Source: an uncultured Candidatus Altimarinota bacterium (GTDB taxonomy: Bacteria > Patescibacteriota > Gracilibacteria > BD1-5 > UBA6164). Taken from it: DNA of 9,639 nt. The stretch spans positions 1 through 9,639 of the forward strand of contig CALDZW010000054.1 of assembly GCA_937944175.1 (NCBI GenBank). The letters run 5' to 3'. A program made the translations under genes and the position numbers. This document shows positions 1-8,939 of the stretch, piece after piece. Position 1 is the first letter of the stretch. The number at the start of each line of letters is the position of its first letter. The notes under the pieces were generated by a model. That model had not been told where the DNA came from, ran no database searches, and worked only from the letters and a program-made list of their open reading frames with translations.

Positions 1-3000
1 CCATACAGAATAAAAAAGGAAGCAAGGAGTCACCAATAAATAGTGAGTGAGTAGTTTCAAAAAATTCATCAGATAAGATTATATATATATATACTTGTAA
101 TAATAAAAGCATATAGCCCTGCTATGAGCATAAGTATGTAAGAAATATTTTTGTTTGTGAGAGTAGTCTCTTTATTTTTTTTATAAGAAAACACTTTTCT
201 TGATCTCCAAAAGTATACTTGAAATACTATCAAAAGAGTAACAGCATATTGTAACAATTTTAGTCATCCTAAATCTGCTCTCTCAAGATGGTTTAGAATT
301 ATTCATATCTCTGCTATATGAAACACACAAAAAATTCAAAATAGTAAAATATAAAAATATTTCAGAAACTTTTCACTCAGAAATGAATACACTACTCAAA
401 TCACACTTACAAATATACTCATAGCCAAAGTACTCCATCATGTTCATGTGCTTTTTACTATTATTCCTAATAAGACTCAAAATAATACACATCAGATAAT
501 ATGGAGAATATAATGTACAAGCTTAAAATCTGAATGCTTTTGGCTACTATCAATAAAATATACGTTACATAAAAGTGTAGTAAAAATGATAGAAAAAGTA
601 ACCAGGAAACTATAATCTCCCTGTTCAACAATTCAAAGCAATAATGCTCATTTTCATATTCATACAAAAAATAGAATATGACCTGCAATCAATAAAACTT
701 TATTTATATATTTTCAGTAGAGATAATACACTATTGTTGCTTCAAAAAGCCAAATAGTAGAGATAACTTCTGGGTATTTTGAAAACACAAATGCCATAGC
801 TAGTGAAAAAAGTGAGACACTTATTCATGCATATGTATAAAATACTTGTGACAGAGATGAATCATTATCAGCACTTTGTTCTTGAGCATTTTTACTAAAA
901 CTATTCTGCATTATTGAGTAAATTACAAAGCTCTGAAAACAATACAGTATTGCCATTCATACATATACACATCCAAGAATAATTCCTGGGAAAAATTCTT
1001 GTCAAAAAATATACACCTGTCATCATAGAAATAATGCTCACACAAGTGTTGATCCTGCAAGAGTCAGCAAGTTGGTTGGGTCTGTAATAAGTTTTTTATT
1101 AATAAATGGATACATCATATGAGCCAGAGCAAAAATAATGAGTGCTCCTATTCAAATATAATGAAATATCATCATTTCTCCTTCAAGATACTTGTAGGAG
1201 ACAAGCACAAGAAGTATGAGAGCTGCTCAGAGAGTTCCTATGAAAAACAATGATGAAAGTCATTTCTTCATTGAATAATAATATGATAACATCATGAATC
1301 ATAGAGAAGACACAATTCATAATACATAAGGTAGCAACATGTTTTCTTCTCATAATCTAGTTTGTGCTAAATCCATGCTAAATATTGGAGAGAGTGGAAT
1401 ATTATATGATACTAAAACAATTCAAACAGTTACAAATAATCCAATACTAAAAATTGAAGAAAAAAATGATCCATATATCATAAATATTCACATGTACACT
1501 ACAAGGCTGATAAGAGAAAAGTATTCTCTTCAAAATGAATCACCAATTACAAAATTCATAAACCAGAATACTAAAGGAAAAAATAGTAATGCTAAAAGTA
1601 TATTATCATATAATCAAGAAGATTTTTTATCAATAGAAAACATATAACTCATTCCTCTAGTCAATCAATATATACTTAGCAATATACATATATTTGAGAG
1701 CAAGAACCATATATTACTTGAAATAATTGATTCATTTCACAATGTACTAAAAAGTATTGAATATAGAAATATGAAACCCACAATAAATACTCAAGAAACA
1801 GTATAATCAATATCATTTGAAGGTCTCTTGGGTTCTTTATAAGCTCTATTTACAATATACAATGTGAGGAGAGTAACTGCCATTGAAAGTATAAGCTTAA
1901 TACTCCAGCCTAAAATACTGTTAAATGGTGCTAGAAAAATTAAGATATTTCACAAAATGAAGCTCATCCATAATAGCACATTTATATTTTTGTGTGTTTC
2001 AAAGCTTGTCAAATTATCCCTATAATATCTAGATGCTAGAAATAGTCATCAAAGAGTGACAATAAATGCATATCCAGCAAGTGTGTATGGTTCACCATTT
2101 GAGTCTGATCAGATAAGAAAAGGAGTAATATATGCAAACAAAAATGAAAATATCAGAAGTGTTCTCGAGTTATAAAACAAAGATGTAAATACAGCAAGGA
2201 GCGTATTAAAAATAAGAAACATAAATGTAATTCACTCCGTCAAAAATCAATCCTCTCATGAGCTATTTTCTCAGATCATGTATCTTCCAGCCAAAATCAC
2301 TGTATAATTCAATAAGAGACCTAATCATATAAGAATAATTCATTCTTTTTTGATTCATTTTGCATATATAACATTACCTATCAGATATATTGAAAAACTT
2401 CAAAGAAAGGCAATGCTGAGTCTTGCTTTTGGTCAAATACTATCCCATACATCTCAAATATGAAGTCTAAGAAATAAAATAAATCAGATAAAAATCAAAA
2501 GTGATCAGACCTTTGCAAGTGTATTTGTTGAAAAAAACTCTTTAATATATATAAAACTTTTTGAGCAAAATTCTCAGAAAATACTTGGTCAGTCTGCTAT
2601 TTTTTCTTCTCTATTTGTAATATAAGCTAATGACTCTACTGATTTTGATTTTTTATCATTCAAGTCGATAATATCCTCTGTAGTATGATTATTTTGAAGA
2701 TCAATTGGCGTTTCTATAATATCATCTATTGTTATCTCTTGGTGCTCTTTATGTCAAAGAGCTTCTTTAGAAAATCTAGTGTTGAGTGCCATTTTTAGAT
2801 CTCAATCTTTCTCTGTATCTTCACTATTTAGAAAATTATGTGAGTTCTGTAGCTTTTGATTTGTTGATAATTGTTTAGCAAAATGAAAAATTCTTTCAGA
2901 TATATATTCAGAAGAATATATTGTTTTTTTTATGATTACTCAAAAAAACAATGAACAGCAAATCCATATAAGTATTGATTCACTATCATGAAGTCATCAG

Positions 3001-3104
3001 TACCTTCATTGCATTCATCATAAAAACAAGCCTATAAAGTAGAATACAACAAATCAAAGAATGAAAGATACCCCCCAAGTGATTCTGTTAATAAGTGAGT
3101 TCAT
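1..3104 (-). CDS. Large polytopic membrane protein, DUF2339-like (3' end outside window)
   Basis: The ORF is open for 1034 codons from ATG at 3104 to the left edge with TGA read as Gly; an in-frame TAA four codons upstream supports this start. Residues about 11-29 and 43-58 are hydrophobic and are followed by a charged, probably cytoplasmic linker (about 61-185). From about residue 197 on, it is an almost unbroken series of hydrophobic segments, well over twenty. The family call rests on recognisable DUF2339 landmarks: the first long segment after the linker (KVGSLLIFIGFILFL), the following GPKARL stretch, YNSRTLLIFS leading into YITPFLIG, and the late TIYWGLLASFF segment. The role of DUF2339 proteins is not established; they are predicted inner-membrane proteins. 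The part seen already reaches or exceeds the length I would expect for the family. It lies 44 nt after the thrombospondin-repeat gene and may be co-transcribed with it. Several short standard-code frames inside it are fragments or shadows. Confidence 0.8.
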
Positions 3105-3131
3105 ATATCTAAATTAAGCCTATAAAATTAT

Positions 3132-3147
3132 CCTTATATATCTAAGG
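3132..3147 (-). other. Weak hairpin between the repeat-protein gene and the DUF2339 gene
   Basis: In the 44-nt gap, CCTTA and TAAGG can form a 5-bp stem around a 6-nt loop on the transcribed strand. The bases after it are A+T-rich but hold no continuous T-run, so a full terminator is doubtful. It could act as a partial terminator or processing site, or be chance in A+T-rich DNA. Confidence 0.2.
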
Positions 3148-3148
3148 T

Positions 3149-4951
3149 TTAAGTATCCTTTTTCTTATTAGTATAACTTGTATCATGAAGAGATTCTGAT
3201 TCAATTATCTCCTTTTTAAAAGAACTTTTAGGTTTCTTTTTAGACTGTGAGGTATTTTTTTTAGAAACCTTTCTTCACATCACAAATATTGCTCATATAA
3301 ACAATAATGTTAATAAAATTAACCCTCACATTACAAAATTTTTATTTGATTCAAGCACTCTATCATCATCACTATCACAGGCATCTCAAATATTATCTTT
3401 GTCTGTATCTTTTTGAAATGGGTTGTACTCAAATGGACAATTATCAATTTTAAATAAAATTCAATCCTTGTCATCATCTTCACATAAATCACCTACTCAA
3501 TCATTATCAGTATCCTTTTGGTTTGAATTTGAAGTATTTATACAATTATCTTCCATTCATTGAACTCAATCTCCATCAGAATCTTCACAAATATCTCCTA
3601 CATCATTCTTATTAAAATCAAGTTGATTTTCATTCTTAAATGTTTTACAGTTATCACAAACATCACCAACTGCATCTCAATCCTCATCTTCTTGTCACTC
3701 ATTTTTGATATATGGACAATTATCTTGACCATTCATAATACCATCAACATCATCATCATTTTTAGCTAATTCTTCATTTTTTTTATCACACACATCACCA
3801 ATAAGATTTCAGTTTACATCTTTTTGTCATGGATTAAAAAATTTACAATTATCACAAGTGTCTCCTATTCAATCTTTATCAGCATCATGTTGAAGTGGAT
3901 TAATTTTAGTAATACAATTATCAACACTATCAAAGATTCAATCTTTATCTTTATCAAATTCACATACATCTCATACATTATTATTATTTATATCCTGCTG
4001 ATCTTTATTTGAGATGGTTGGACAATTATCTTTGTATCATACTATTCCATCATCATCATAATCACTACACATATCACCAGTATCATCAGCATCACTATCT
4101 AGTTGGCGTGGATTTGAAACATTTGGGCAATTATCGGAAAAATTATCAATACCATCTGCATCACTATCTTTTTCAATATTTGGATTATAGTATGGATTTT
4201 TTTCTAAAATTATTTCTTCAATTGGTGTTTCTGTAGAAACAGCAAAAGGAATAGTAATCGTTTGAAAATTGATAGAGTCATCACAATGATAATCACTGTA
4301 AAAATTCACTTCTCATCAGTCAGTTACTTTTATTAAATGTACATTTTTCATCTTTAAAAATTGAAGCTCTTTAATTTTAATAAGCTCCCTTTTACAATTT
4401 GCTCAAGGTTCTTCACATGATAAAAAATCTTTTGGCTTATAAGTAATTTTTATTGATTGCACATCAAAATCAGATATATTTTTAAAACTTACTGGAGAAT
4501 AACGTATTCAATCTTCAGAAATAAATACTTCAGGAATATATTCCTCTGCTGTATGTCTAAAATTCATTTCAAATCATCCTTTAGGGAGTGGATCCAAGAA
4601 GTTGATTTTGATAGTTTTTGTTTTTTCAGTATCTAATTCTAGAAATGTTTCTACATTATCATCAGTAAGAAATTCAGTGTATTCTCATAGATCAGTTGTA
4701 AAAAGAAATTTCTCTCAGACTTGTTTATAAGGAATGATTGGCATGAGATAATTATCTCTCACTGCTATGGTATTTCATTTATTCACATGAATAATATGTC
4801 CTCATCACTGAATTGCATCAAAAGTTTTGCTTGTTGAAAATTCAAAACACTCTTTTTTAAAGTGATCTGGCAATTCTTTATCATATATATCCCTTCCATG
4901 TACGCTTATTAATGTACAAAATATAATAAATATTGCTGATAATATTTTCAT
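3149..4951 (-). CDS. Exported, membrane-anchored protein with eight thrombospondin type 3 repeats
   Basis: The product is 600 residues. It opens with a signal peptide (MKILSAIFIIFCTLISVHG, residues 1-19), which is why I prefer ATG at 4951 over an in-frame ATG at 4987 that would bury it. Residues 20-260 form an unrecognised, probably beta-rich domain with cysteines 35, 179, 186 and 223. Residues about 261-530 hold eight thrombospondin type 3 repeats built on the pattern DxDxDGxxDxxDNC-N-x2-Q-x-D-GDxC. Cysteine pairs are 275/295, 310/330, 346/366, 369/388, 412/432, 435/455, 470/490 and 505/525, nearly all 20 residues apart. In this family the Asp-rich loops bind calcium and the repeats form a rigid stalk. 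Residues 541-559 are a transmembrane helix followed by a Lys/Ser-rich tail of about 40 residues, so the protein is probably anchored with its repeats outside the membrane. There is no LPXTG motif. About 26 TGA codons read as Gly, many in the DxDG calcium loops. Adhesion or attachment to a host cell is inference. Confidence 0.9.
3362..4171 (-). repeat. Region encoding eight thrombospondin type 3 repeats
   Basis: This 810-bp stretch of the preceding gene encodes residues 261-530. The unit is 35-36 residues in places and shorter (about 23) where two units share an Asp loop, as at cysteines 366/369 and 432/435. Cys-to-Cys spacing within a unit is 20 residues in seven units and 19 in one. The units have diverged at the DNA level, so this is an old protein repeat and not a recent tandem duplication. 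Confidence 0.85.
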
Positions 4952-5008
4952 GGAATTGTAGTTATATTGTATAAAATAAGTGTACATATATTACTAGCAA
5001 TTGTACTC
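4952..5008 (-). promoter_or_regulatory. A+T-rich leader likely to contain the promoter of the repeat-protein gene
   Basis: This stretch lies between the hairpin/T-run that ends the ferredoxin unit and the start codon of the thrombospondin-repeat gene, so a promoter is expected here. TTGCTA (minus strand, 4995-5000) and TATACA (4968-4973) resemble -35 and -10 boxes, but their 21-nt spacing is too long for a standard housekeeping promoter. No Shine-Dalgarno sequence is visible before the ATG. The location rests on context; the boxes themselves are not convincing. Confidence 0.25.
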
Positions 5009-5045
5009 AAAAAAAATAAACATACAAATTCAGTGTACATTTATT
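5009..5045 (-). terminator. Intrinsic terminator after the ferredoxin gene
   Basis: Read on the minus strand, AATAAATGTACA, a 7-nt loop (CTGAATT) and TGTATGTTTATT form a 12-bp stem with two G-T wobbles, followed at once by six T and then G. It begins 19 nt past the ferredoxin stop codon and points the same way. The stem is unusually A+T-rich, but the T-tract and position fit a rho-independent terminator closing the 9639-5065 transcription unit. Confidence 0.65.
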
Positions 5046-5064
5046 AAATCTATCTATATTTTTG

Positions 5065-5361
5065 TTATAGTGAATTCTCTTGTAATTCTATATTCTCACT
5101 ATTTGAATCTTGTAATCATGCAATACATGTCATAACTTCATCATCTCACAGAGGAAATCATGGTGATCATTTAAAATCTTTTATAATATTTTCTCATCCA
5201 TTATTTACCTTATAAATACAGGCTCAGCAAATTCAATGATGACACGCTGATAACACATTAAGATCAGCATCTCTCATCTGTGAAATAAGTGTTTTATTTA
5301 TATCCTGCTCAAACTCTTTTATTACTTCTCAAGAAGCATTCTTTACTATTATTTTTTTCAT
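5065..5361 (-). CDS. 2Fe-2S ferredoxin, plant type
   Basis: This 98-residue protein carries the plant-type [2Fe-2S] cluster signature: Cys40-x4-Cys45-x2-Cys48 in ACHHGICGACIYKV, and the fourth ligand Cys79 in VMTCIAG, a C-x4-C-x2-C-x30-C arrangement. The N-terminal beta strand (KKIIVKNASGEVIKEFEQ) and total length match small soluble ferredoxins. The role is one-electron transfer in the cytoplasm; the partner cannot be read from sequence. Eight of nine glycines are TGA, including the one between the second and third cluster cysteines (TGC TGA GCC TGT), where a stop would destroy the protein. ATG at 5361 is only 2 nt after the aldehyde dehydrogenase stop, so translation is probably coupled and the two may be functionally linked. 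It is the last gene before the terminator. Confidence 0.93.
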
Positions 5362-5363
5362 AA

Positions 5364-6740
5364 TTATTTACTTTCAGAAATACATTTAACTTGGCACAAC
5401 TCTCTAAATCACATAATTCAGTGTTCTCTTCCTATTCAAGACATTTTATATCATCCGAATGGATTACACGTAAGCCAGCGACTTCAATAATTTATTTCAA
5501 CCGTTCCAGCATCAATTTGAGAAGCAATAATATTAGCTCTTTCAGAATTATTACAAATCACCCTACTTCCAAGTCAGTATATGGTATCATTTGCCAATCT
5601 AATTGCCTCTTCATCATTTCAGAAACTTATAATTGGAAGCACTGGTCAAAATACTTCTTCATTCCAGACCCTCATATCTGTTGTAATATTTGTTAGTAGT
5701 GTTGGTTCAAAAAATGCTCATTTAAAATCTTGAGATTTTGTTCCCCCACAGAGTATTTTTGCTCATTTACTGACAGCATCATTGATTTGTTCTTGTAATA
5801 GAGTACATTGTCTCTCAGCAATTAGGCTTCAAATATCTGTATTATCATTTAGTGGATCTCATATTTTTTTTGACTCAACAATTTTTTGTAATTCAAAAGT
5901 GAATTCTTCAATTATTGATTCATGGATCAATAATCTTTTAATTGAGTCACATACTTCTCATGCATTAAAAAACCTTCCACCATATACTTGCTTAGCAGCT
6001 TTCTTAATATCCACATCTTGACAAACGATACAAGGATTAGATCATCACAACTCAAGGGTTACTGGAATCATTTTCTCAGCTGCAATTTTATATAACTCTT
6101 GTCATACAGCAGTACTTCATGTAAACCAGATATAATTTATATTTCCATGGGAAATGTATGATCAAACAGCTCCATCTCAATAGACTTCATTAAATACTCC
6201 ATCTGGTAATTCAGAATTACTAATGACTTCTTCAAGAAGTTTTCACATCAATGGAGTTTCTTCTGATACTTTCAAAATCACACAGTTTCATGCAAGTAAA
6301 TTTGGAATAATTCCCCGAATAATGTTCGCAAATGGGAAATTCCATGGAACTATGACTCATGCTACTCAGAAAGGTTCATACCTAACCCTATGCAACGATG
6401 TTTCATCTTCCTGTGTAATTTCATCACTTAATGATTTTTCTACATTGTCTAGAAACCATTGAAATTCTTCTACTCATCACTGAGCCTCATATAATGCTTC
6501 ACTATATACTTTTCAATTTTCAGCACATATTAAATTAGCAATTTCAGTTTCTCTTTGTCATAATTCATTACAAATGCTTTGAAGTAATTTTACTCTTTTG
6601 GCTACATGAGTATTTTTCCATACTTTCTTAGCTCAATGAGCTGTATCTATAACATTATCTACATCTTGTTTTGTTGAAATATCAACCTCTCATATATATT
6701 CATAATTCTTTGCTGGATTTGTAGAAATAAGCTTTATCAT
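5364..6740 (-). CDS. NAD(P)-dependent aldehyde dehydrogenase
   Basis: The product has 458 residues, a normal length for the ALDH superfamily. Landmarks in order: PWNFP (132-136), VILKVSEETP with cofactor-binding Lys157, FTGST (206-210), LELGGSNP with general-base Glu230, FNAGEVC with catalytic Cys264, EEVFGPV with Glu362, and NPFGGYKMSGIGREHG near the C-terminus. The enzyme class oxidises aldehydes to carboxylates using NAD(P)+ in the cytoplasm. The overall look recalls succinate-semialdehyde and related dehydrogenases, but I cannot assign the substrate. By hand count about 29 glycines are TGA and about 12 are GGN, making TGA the main glycine codon. The conserved Trp of PWNFP is TGG, which excludes TGA=Trp. 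It lies 6 nt after arsC and 2 nt before the ferredoxin gene. No Shine-Dalgarno is evident; the start is supported by the upstream gene boundary and N-terminal length. Confidence 0.95.
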
Positions 6741-6746
6741 AGTTAT

Positions 6747-7097
6747 TTAGTGTTTGTTAATGAAATTAGAAATATTCTCTATAGGTCTTCATATCGTTGC
6801 TCACTTTTCAGTAGATACAATTGGTCTCTCCATAAGCTTTGGATACACAGACATGGCTTTCAAAATTTCTGAGTCAGTTGATTCTTCTGTCAGTCATGCT
6901 TGTTTGAATTCTTTCTCTCAAGTTCTTGTAAATTCAATAGCCCTCATTCATAATTTCTCTTGTAAATCATTAAGTTCTTCTATATTTAGTGAATTAGTTA
7001 AATATTCTCTCAGAACATACTTTTTTCACATCATTTCCATCAGCTTGAGTCATTCCCTTGATTTTGAACATCTATTATTATGAAGGTATGTATACAT
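6747..7097 (-). CDS. arsC: ArsC-family arsenate reductase
   Basis: This 116-residue protein has the thioredoxin-fold ArsC pattern throughout. Nucleophile Cys10 is in HNNRCSKSREGL, and the three arginines expected to bind arsenate are at 58 (EFTRTGE), 91 (LMERPIV) and 104 (ATIGRPIEN). The family reduces arsenate to arsenite with glutaredoxin/glutathione as electron donor. There is a single N-terminal Cys and no CxxC, so Spx is less likely. No arsR, arsB or acr3 partner lies in the window, so detoxification is not supported by context and some members act as general thiol reductases. It starts 9 nt after the carboxypeptidase gene and ends 6 nt before the aldehyde dehydrogenase. Its start is the only one here with a clear Shine-Dalgarno. 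Confidence 0.9.
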
Positions 7098-7103
7098 AAA
7101 TAG

Positions 7104-7108
7104 TCCTT
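7104..7108 (-). promoter_or_regulatory. Shine-Dalgarno sequence of the arsC gene
   Basis: AAGGA on the minus strand lies 6 nt before the arsC ATG and overlaps the TAA stop of the carboxypeptidase gene. It supports the ATG at 7097. The other starts in the window lack an equally good match. Confidence 0.6.
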
Positions 7109-8030
7109 ACAATATAAAATCTTCTACTATCTTAATAGTTTTATTGCTTGCGTCTAATTCAATTTTAGCTCATATTGGAAGAAATGCATGAGGGCAATGA
7201 TGTCAAAACTCATTGATCTTCAATACTGGAAAAGTATACTCTGAGGTAAAATCAGAAACTATTCTTTCAGCATCCACATTTTCTGAATTAAACATACAAT
7301 CATTTCAGATAATAATTCAATTAATGTTGTTAAATATTCATAAGTTTTTCATGTGAGTCAGTTGACTTACAAGAATAGATGGATTAGATTTGTATGTTTC
7401 TAATCATAAAATTACTCAATCAAAGTTTGGAAAATATGGTGTTCCTGCAAGTTTTAACATTGATTCTATATTGCATCAAACAAATTTTCAAGTATTTTTT
7501 CAGCTAGAGATTATTCTCCAATCATCAATTTTACTGTTAGTAATAACTTTTGATCCATTTAATAACCTCTCTTTAAAAGATAATTCAGAGTATGGCACGT
7601 CAATTTCTTTATTATCTCATATTTCTGGATCACAGCAGTGAAAGGTTATCAATCATGTCTTTGTATGAATGGCACAATGCAATACATCAATATCACTCTT
7701 TCATAAAAAAAGTTTTGGATTTTGTTTTATAAGATCATAATCAATGAGGTCTAAAACTCAGTTAGCTGTTTCTCATCACAAACCACACCATATAGCATTT
7801 ACTTCTGAATCCAAAAACATTGAATTAATATCATCAGCTCTTTGTTTTGGAGTTCATGCAGCTGTACCATAAAGAGCGGTCTCATCATAATTTTCTCATA
7901 ACTTTACTTTCAATCAATACTCTTTCATTTTTTCAATAAAATTCATGAGCATATATTTTTTATCTCCTAAAGGCTGAGAGGGATTTACAATTCAAATAGT
8001 ATCTCAAGATTGTAATCTCTTTGCAAGCAT
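7107..8030 (-). CDS. LD-carboxypeptidase, peptidase family S66 (LdcA/MccF-like)
   Basis: The protein is 307 residues, typical for S66. Visible landmarks: SGDTIGIVNPS near the N-terminus; AIWCGLGGETANGVLDLIDYDLI (79-101), the family's GG-leader; GKSD (110-113) with nucleophile Ser112; GLITFH; LAGTPYFPNFDG; LGLET with Glu211; and GHHCP with His277 followed by LPIGAKIELDA. Together these give the Ser-Glu-His triad. LdcA enzymes cut the L,D bond before the terminal D-Ala of murein tetrapeptides in the cytoplasm during wall recycling; MccF relatives inactivate microcin-C-type peptide nucleotides. I cannot separate the two. GKSD replaces the usual GYSD, and FHCC replaces FHGP. The start is fixed by the in-frame TAG just upstream; the gene begins 6 nt after its neighbour's stop. 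Confidence 0.88.
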
Positions 8031-8036
8031 ACATCT

Positions 8037-8711
8037 CTATTTTTTATCAAATAAGCTACTTTTTTTCTTAGTCATTAACTGTGATTTTTCCTTGCTATCA
8101 AAAAGTGATGATCTTCAATCCTTTAGAGATTTTTCTTTTTTTATTAAGTGAGTTCCTTCTTCTGCCACTGGTGTTTCTTCTTTAATAGGTTCTTTAATCT
8201 CTTCATCAATAATTATTATTGATTCATCAGATTTTTTAGACTGAACTAATTGAAGTACTGATGTGAGTTTTCATATATTATTTACAAAATCTAAATCATA
8301 TGTTTTTGGTTTATTATATTTTAGTTGATCAATTTGTGAAGTATCAATAATTTCAGTATCTGTGTTAGTTGATACATCAAACACTCTTTCAACTGATTTT
8401 TTTGATTCTATTTTTCCATAGCTATAATCAGACTCATACTGTTTCTTTTGCTTTTTTATATATTTTTCTTTTAAAAGATCAAAGTCAGTATGGTTGTCTA
8501 AAAGATTTTTTCATATTCTATTTCATTCTCTTAAATAATCAACAGCTCAGAACATATTAACATATGTCATGATTTTAAAATTCTTTGAAAAAATAAGTAC
8601 AAATAGTAGAAAAATTAATGGTGGAAAAGCAAAAATAAAAATAAATGGGACCAATATAATTGCTCCAGTTTTAATAAACATGTCTTGAACCTCATTGTTA
8701 TTTTTTTTCAT
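8037..8711 (-). CDS. Membrane-anchored protein of unknown function
   Basis: I do not recognise this 224-residue protein. Residues about 14-42 are strongly hydrophobic (AIILVPFIFIFAFPPLIFLLFVLIF in outline), enough for one long helix or a short hairpin with a central Pro-Pro, and there is no cleavable signal sequence. The rest is hydrophilic: a Lys/Tyr-rich stretch (80-105), a mixed acidic segment ending in IIIIDEE, and a basic C-terminus carrying SSLFD twice (201-205 and 218-222). The tail looks disordered. The orientation cannot be told. It lies between a small membrane protein gene and the carboxypeptidase gene, 26 nt and 6 nt away, so an envelope-associated role is possible but inferred. 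Glycine is again mostly TGA. Confidence 0.75.
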
Positions 8712-8737
8712 ATGTGACTGTTAGATAAACAAAACAA

Positions 8738-8932
8738 CTATTTGGTATTTTTTATGTTTTTCTTGTTATTCATTATTTGAGTGAGCTTATATTTTTCTAT
8801 TTCTAAAGAATCTTGTTTTTGCTCATCTCTTTGTCTCTTTAATCTATTTGATTTTAACCACAAGATCATAATACCAACAGTTATTACTGATCATATCATA
8901 AAAGTGAAATATTTAATAATTTGGAGTTCCAT
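8738..8932 (-). CDS. Small single-pass membrane protein of unknown function
   Basis: A 64-residue frame opens with ATG at 8932, 7 nt after the DUF1543 gene, and closes with TAG. Residues about 8-26 form a hydrophobic helix (FTFMIGSVITVGIMILWL) followed by a highly charged stretch (KSNRLKRQRDEQKQDSLEIEKYK) that could form a coiled coil. The positive residues after the helix suggest a cytoplasmic C-terminus. One Gly is TGA. I do not recognise the family. Tight spacing, shared strand and sensible topology make it likely to be real despite its size. Confidence 0.6.
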
Positions 8933-8939
8933 AATGTAA

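Noticed and set aside
62..92. The TATATATATATA run near the left edge, considered as a repeat or promoter element.
   Set aside because: It is a short A+T run encoding Ile-Tyr residues inside a transmembrane helix of the DUF2339 protein.
1339..1647. A 102-codon plus-strand open frame, the longest apart from those overlapping the ALDH/ArsC region.
   Set aside because: It lies antisense to the continuous DUF2339 frame, which spans the whole region with TGA as Gly and shows a coherent run of membrane helices. The plus frame resembles no family I know and has no ribosome site.
3560..4236. Plus-strand Ile-rich and His/Tyr-rich frames that look like membrane or histidine-rich peptides.
   Set aside because: They are the antisense of Asp/Asn codons in the thrombospondin repeats, which produce ATT/ATC and CAT/CAC-rich frames automatically.
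4951..4987. An upstream in-frame ATG at 4987 that would extend the repeat protein by 12 residues.
   Set aside because: The extension is polar (YTYFIQYNYNS) and would sit before a textbook signal peptide starting at MKILS; the shorter form is more plausible.
4979..5040. Direct repeat AGTGTACAT at 4979-4987 and 5032-5040 with a palindromic TGTACA core, considered as paired operator sites.
   Set aside because: The second copy forms part of the terminator stem, and the first is a short A+T-rich motif; two occurrences are not enough to claim an operator.
5391..7083. Several plus-strand frames of 79-109 codons opposite the aldehyde dehydrogenase and ArsC genes.
   Set aside because: Shadows: the minus strand here encodes full-length, motif-complete ALDH and ArsC proteins, and the plus translations are Ser/Ile/Phe-rich with no family features.
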